From SZUA-430 sp964561925 (GTDB taxonomy: Bacteria > Pseudomonadota > Alphaproteobacteria > Micropepsales > Micropepsaceae), in the NCBI GenBank assembly GCA_964561925.1, contig CAZLRW010000159.1:1-7566 (forward strand): a stretch of DNA of 7,566 nt. Direction: 5' to 3'. Numbering within the stretch: the stretch's first letter is position 1; each line of letters opens with the position of its first letter. Of this stretch, positions 5,111 to 7,566 are shown one piece after another. A model generated the notes under the pieces. The model saw nothing but the letters and a program-made list of their open reading frames with translations. It was not told where the DNA came from and ran no database searches. Both the position numbers and the translations under genes were made by a program.

Positions 5111-7566
5111 ATGTCGTTTTCGCGCCATTTGAGACGAACGGAGCAGCTGCTCTACCGCTGGGTCGAGGAGCCCATCGGGGTCGCCGTGCCGTTCGTGGCG
5201 TTCTTCGCGGTGTGGCTGCCGCCGCAGATGCCGGACATGTTCGCCGGCATGGAGACGCCGATCTGGCAGATGCGGATTTCGGCGCGGCCGTTTCTGTTCG
5301 CGCTGGCGGCCATGACGCTGGGGCTCAGCGCCTGGTTCTGGACGCGCGCGGCGCTGACCGCGCAGCGCAATCGCGGCGAGACGGACAAGGCGCGGATCAG
5401 GCGGCAGCGCGCGGCGCGTTCGGAACGGCTGAACGACGAGGAGAGCCACGCGCCGCACGGGCGCGCGCGCGACGATCACATCGCCTGGTCGCATGAGTGG
5501 GCGCCGCGCATGGCGCTGCTGTTTGCGGGCGGCATGACGCTGTTGCCGATTCTGTTTGCCATTCAGAGCGGGCATTTCTTTGCGGGTCTGATCGGGGCGC
5601 AGCTCTTGAGCTTCGGTCTCGTGGGCTTGCTCTTCATGTTCGTCATCTACCGCACCGAGTTCCGGTGGATGAACGCTTTCGACGCGCCGGCGTGGATGTC
5701 GAACTGGCGGGCGACGCGCATTCTTGCCGATGCGCCGTTCGGGTGGCCGTTTGCGGTGCTCTCGCTCGCGTGCAGCCTGGCCGCGCTGATCTGCGTGGGC
5801 GTCGCACCCGGATTCGTGGCGCAGTTCGATGCGCCGACGACGGCGGTGGCGGCGCTTGCGTTCGCTGTCGGACCGCTCGTCATCGCGCTTGCGATCGTGC
5901 GCGGCATCGTCGAGCGGGCGATCTATCTCATGCGCTTCCTCGTCAACCGCGGCGAGCCCTTGCAGCTGATGCCGGGCGAGTCGCAGCGCGTGAAGCGCAT
6001 CGCGAACGCGGTCGGCACGATCGCGCTCGCCGCGTGGTTTCTGTCGCCGCCCTGGGTTCTGGAGAAGCACGTCGTCAGGCTGACCGAAACCAAGATCAGC
6101 GAGCCGGACGATCTTGCCGCTTGCCCGTCGCTGATCGTGCAGGGCGGCGTGTGCCGGCCCGATCTCAAAGCGGCGCTGCGCGAATGGGTCGCCGCACGGC
6201 GGCGCGTGTCGATGGGGTCCGAGCGCGTGCCGGTCGTGCTGGTGGCGGCCGAAGGTGGGGCAAGCCGCGCCGCTGTCTGGCTGCTCGGCGCCATGCGCAT
6301 GCTCGACAACCGGACGGGCGGCGACTTCGGGCGGCATGTGTTTGCGATCAGCGGCGTCTCGGGCGGAAGCCTGGGCGCGGCCACCTATCTGCGCATGGTG
6401 CGGGCGCGCGGACGGGCCGACGGCGGGCTCGATTGGGAGGACCCTGACACGCGCGCGGCGCTCGGCGACATCGCGACGAAGGACCTGCTGTCGGCGACGG
6501 TTGCGACCTACTTCCTGAACGACTTGTTCGGCAGCATGGTCGGGCCGCTGTGGACATGGACCGGCGTGCCGGACCGCAACGCCGTTCTCGAACATACGTT
6601 CGAGCAGATGTGGAACGAGAACCCGGGCTTTACCCTGCCCCGCCATATCGCCGCCGGGTTCTTGGGCGCGCGCTATGCGCCGCAAGGCAACGGGCGCACG
6701 CCGGTCGATCTGCTGCCGCATCTGATGTTGAACGGCACGGACGTGACGTCCGGCAAGCGGATGATCACGTCGACGATCCGCTGGCCGGGCGCGCGGCCCC
6801 TGTTTCCCGACAGCGGGGACTTCGTGCGGCTTGCCTCGCGCGATGTCCGGCTTTCGACCGCGGTGACGAACTCGGCGCGCTTTCCTTTCATCTCGCCCGC
6901 CGGCCGTTTCGTGAGCGGCGGCGCCGGGCGCAGCATCTCCTATCAGATCATCGACGGCGGCTATTTCGAGAACTACGGCGCGCGCACGGTGTGGGAACTG
7001 GGGCGGGCGATCGAAGAACTGAACAACGAAGATCCGTCGCTCAACGTCGTGCCGATCGTCGTCGTCGTCAGCAACGACCTCGAGGCCGACCAACCGCCGC
7101 GCGCAAAAGGCGGACAGTGCCGGCGCATGCTCGAGGACGCGGCCGACGACGGCGGGCAGATCACGATCCGGTGCGACGAAGCGGTACCGCCCAAGCAAGA
7201 GCGCTGCGTCGAGGCCGTGACGGCCGGCACACTGAAGCCGCAGGATCAGTCGATCGTGCCCCAGTCGATGGCGCCGCTCTTCGGGCTGGCCGCGACGCGC
7301 ACTGCGCACGGGCGCGATGCGCTCAACATCCTCAGGCGCGATTTCTGCCGGCCGATGAGCGCCGACGACGACGAGCCCGCCGTGCGCATGATCCACGTCG
7401 CGCTGCCCAAACCGGACGCGGCGAAGGGCGAAGCGGCGCCGATGAACTGGGTGCTGAACGAACCCGCCTGCGAATACCTGCTGAACAAGGCGCCGTGGCT
7501 CTCGTTCAACCTCGGTCAGGCGCAGCGGCTGAAAGCGACGATGGACGCGGTCATGGGCGTGACGCT
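5111..7566 (+). CDS. Membrane-anchored patatin-like phospholipase; 3' end outside window
   Basis: 818 full codons are visible and stay open to the right edge. Patatin-type enzymes are lipid acyl hydrolases with a Ser-Asp dyad. The N-terminal 320 residues are a membrane module of about seven hydrophobic segments (near 18-37, 58-79, 134-151, 156-180, 212-236, 244-268 and 297-318), with a charged Arg/Glu-rich loop between the second and third. The catalytic part follows: the oxyanion-type loop VAAEGGASRAA (around 379-389), nucleophile Ser417 in GVSGGS, the family motif NGTDVTSGKR, then ARFPFISPAG, and Asp615 in IDGGYFENYG. The loop has Ala384 where the third glycine of the common GGG-x-R signature is expected. 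A tail with NWVLNEPA and a final helix suggests few residues are missing. The start ATG at 5111 has a weak AAGG four bases upstream. Substrate is unknown; it may remodel envelope lipids or act as an effector. Adjacent TerC is transcribed away from it. Confidence 0.9.
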   Translation, partial: MSFSRHLRRTEQLLYRWVEEPIGVAVPFVAFFAVWLPPQMPDMFAGMETPIWQMRISARPFLFALAAMTLGLSAWFWTRAALTAQRNRGETDKARIRRQRAARSERLNDEESHAPHGRARDDHIAWSHEWAPRMALLFAGGMTLLPILFAIQSGHFFAGLIGAQLLSFGLVGLLFMFVIYRTEFRWMNAFDAPAWMSNWRATRILADAPFGWPFAVLSLACSLAALICVGVAPGFVAQFDAPTTAVAALAFAVGPLVIALAIVRGIVERAIYLMRFLVNRGEPLQLMPGESQRVKRIANAVGTIALAAWFLSPPWVLEKHVVRLTETKISEPDDLAACPSLIVQGGVCRPDLKAALREWVAARRRVSMGSERVPVVLVAAEGGASRAAVWLLGAMRMLDNRTGGDFGRHVFAISGVSGGSLGAATYLRMVRARGRADGGLDWEDPDTRAALGDIATKDLLSATVATYFLNDLFGSMVGPLWTWTGVPDRNAVLEHTFEQMWNENPGFTLPRHIAAGFLGARYAPQGNGRTPVDLLPHLMLNGTDVTSGKRMITSTIRWPGARPLFPDSGDFVRLASRDVRLSTAVTNSARFPFISPAGRFVSGGAGRSISYQIIDGGYFENYGARTVWELGRAIEELNNEDPSLNVVPIVVVVSNDLEADQPPRAKGGQCRRMLEDAADDGGQITIRCDEAVPPKQERCVEAVTAGTLKPQDQSIVPQSMAPLFGLAATRTAHGRDALNILRRDFCRPMSADDDEPAVRMIHVALPKPDAAKGEAAPMNWVLNEPACEYLLNKAPWLSFNLGQAQRLKATMDAVMGVT

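Noticed and set aside
4923..5132. Possible small protein of 69 codons in the TerC-patatin intergenic region
   Set aside because: No good ribosome site and Arg-rich composition like the other off-frame readings; it runs into the patatin start in another phase.
5497..6447. Plus-strand open frame of 316 codons inside the patatin gene
   Set aside because: Off-phase, Arg/Ala-rich and lacking motifs. The overlapping patatin frame runs uninterrupted from 5111.
4835..7396. Long minus-strand open frame of 853 codons opposite the patatin gene
   Set aside because: It shares codon boundaries with the patatin frame and its translation is low-complexity, rich in Arg, His, Ala and Pro, with no recognisable motif. 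The plus frame has a full catalytic signature and membrane segments.

Overview
The window is GC-rich and reads as a gene-dense bacterial chromosome, most likely proteobacterial and perhaps alphaproteobacterial. That guess rests on composition and gene types only, because there is no rRNA or other phylogenetic marker. It holds four protein-coding genes, and two of them run off the window edges. I see no tRNA, rRNA, CRISPR array, insertion sequence or phage gene.

Left to right: (1) a metal-dependent amidohydrolase of the imidazolonepropionase/prolidase-like group on the minus strand, cut at the left edge, with an N-terminal membrane signal. (2) A 120-bp divergent intergenic region. (3) A plus-strand gene of about 967 codons whose product starts with a TIR domain, continues through a helical linker and ends in a long WD40 beta-propeller region. 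(4) A TerC-family integral membrane protein on the minus strand, convergent with the TIR-WD40 gene and overlapping it by 9 bp. (5) A 221-bp divergent intergenic region. (6) A plus-strand patatin-like phospholipase with about seven hydrophobic segments before the catalytic domain, cut at the right edge probably close to its natural end.

Strand order is -, +, -, +, so no two neighbours share an obvious operon and each gene is probably transcribed on its own. The most interesting gene is the TIR-WD40 protein. It has the architecture of a sensor (propellers) joined to a probable NAD-consuming effector (TIR), and it keeps the glutamate that aligns with the catalytic residue of SARM1-type TIR NADases. 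The membrane patatin could be a second effector-type enzyme nearby, but nothing in the sequence ties the two functionally, and it could equally be a housekeeping lipase. TerC and the amidohydrolase look like ordinary chromosomal genes.

Each real gene has a long open frame on the opposite strand with the same codon boundaries, a common effect of high GC. This matters most at the left. The frame carrying the TIR-WD40 gene stays open about 1.2 kb upstream, straight through the antisense of the amidohydrolase, and a naive longest-ORF call would give a false 1374-residue protein.
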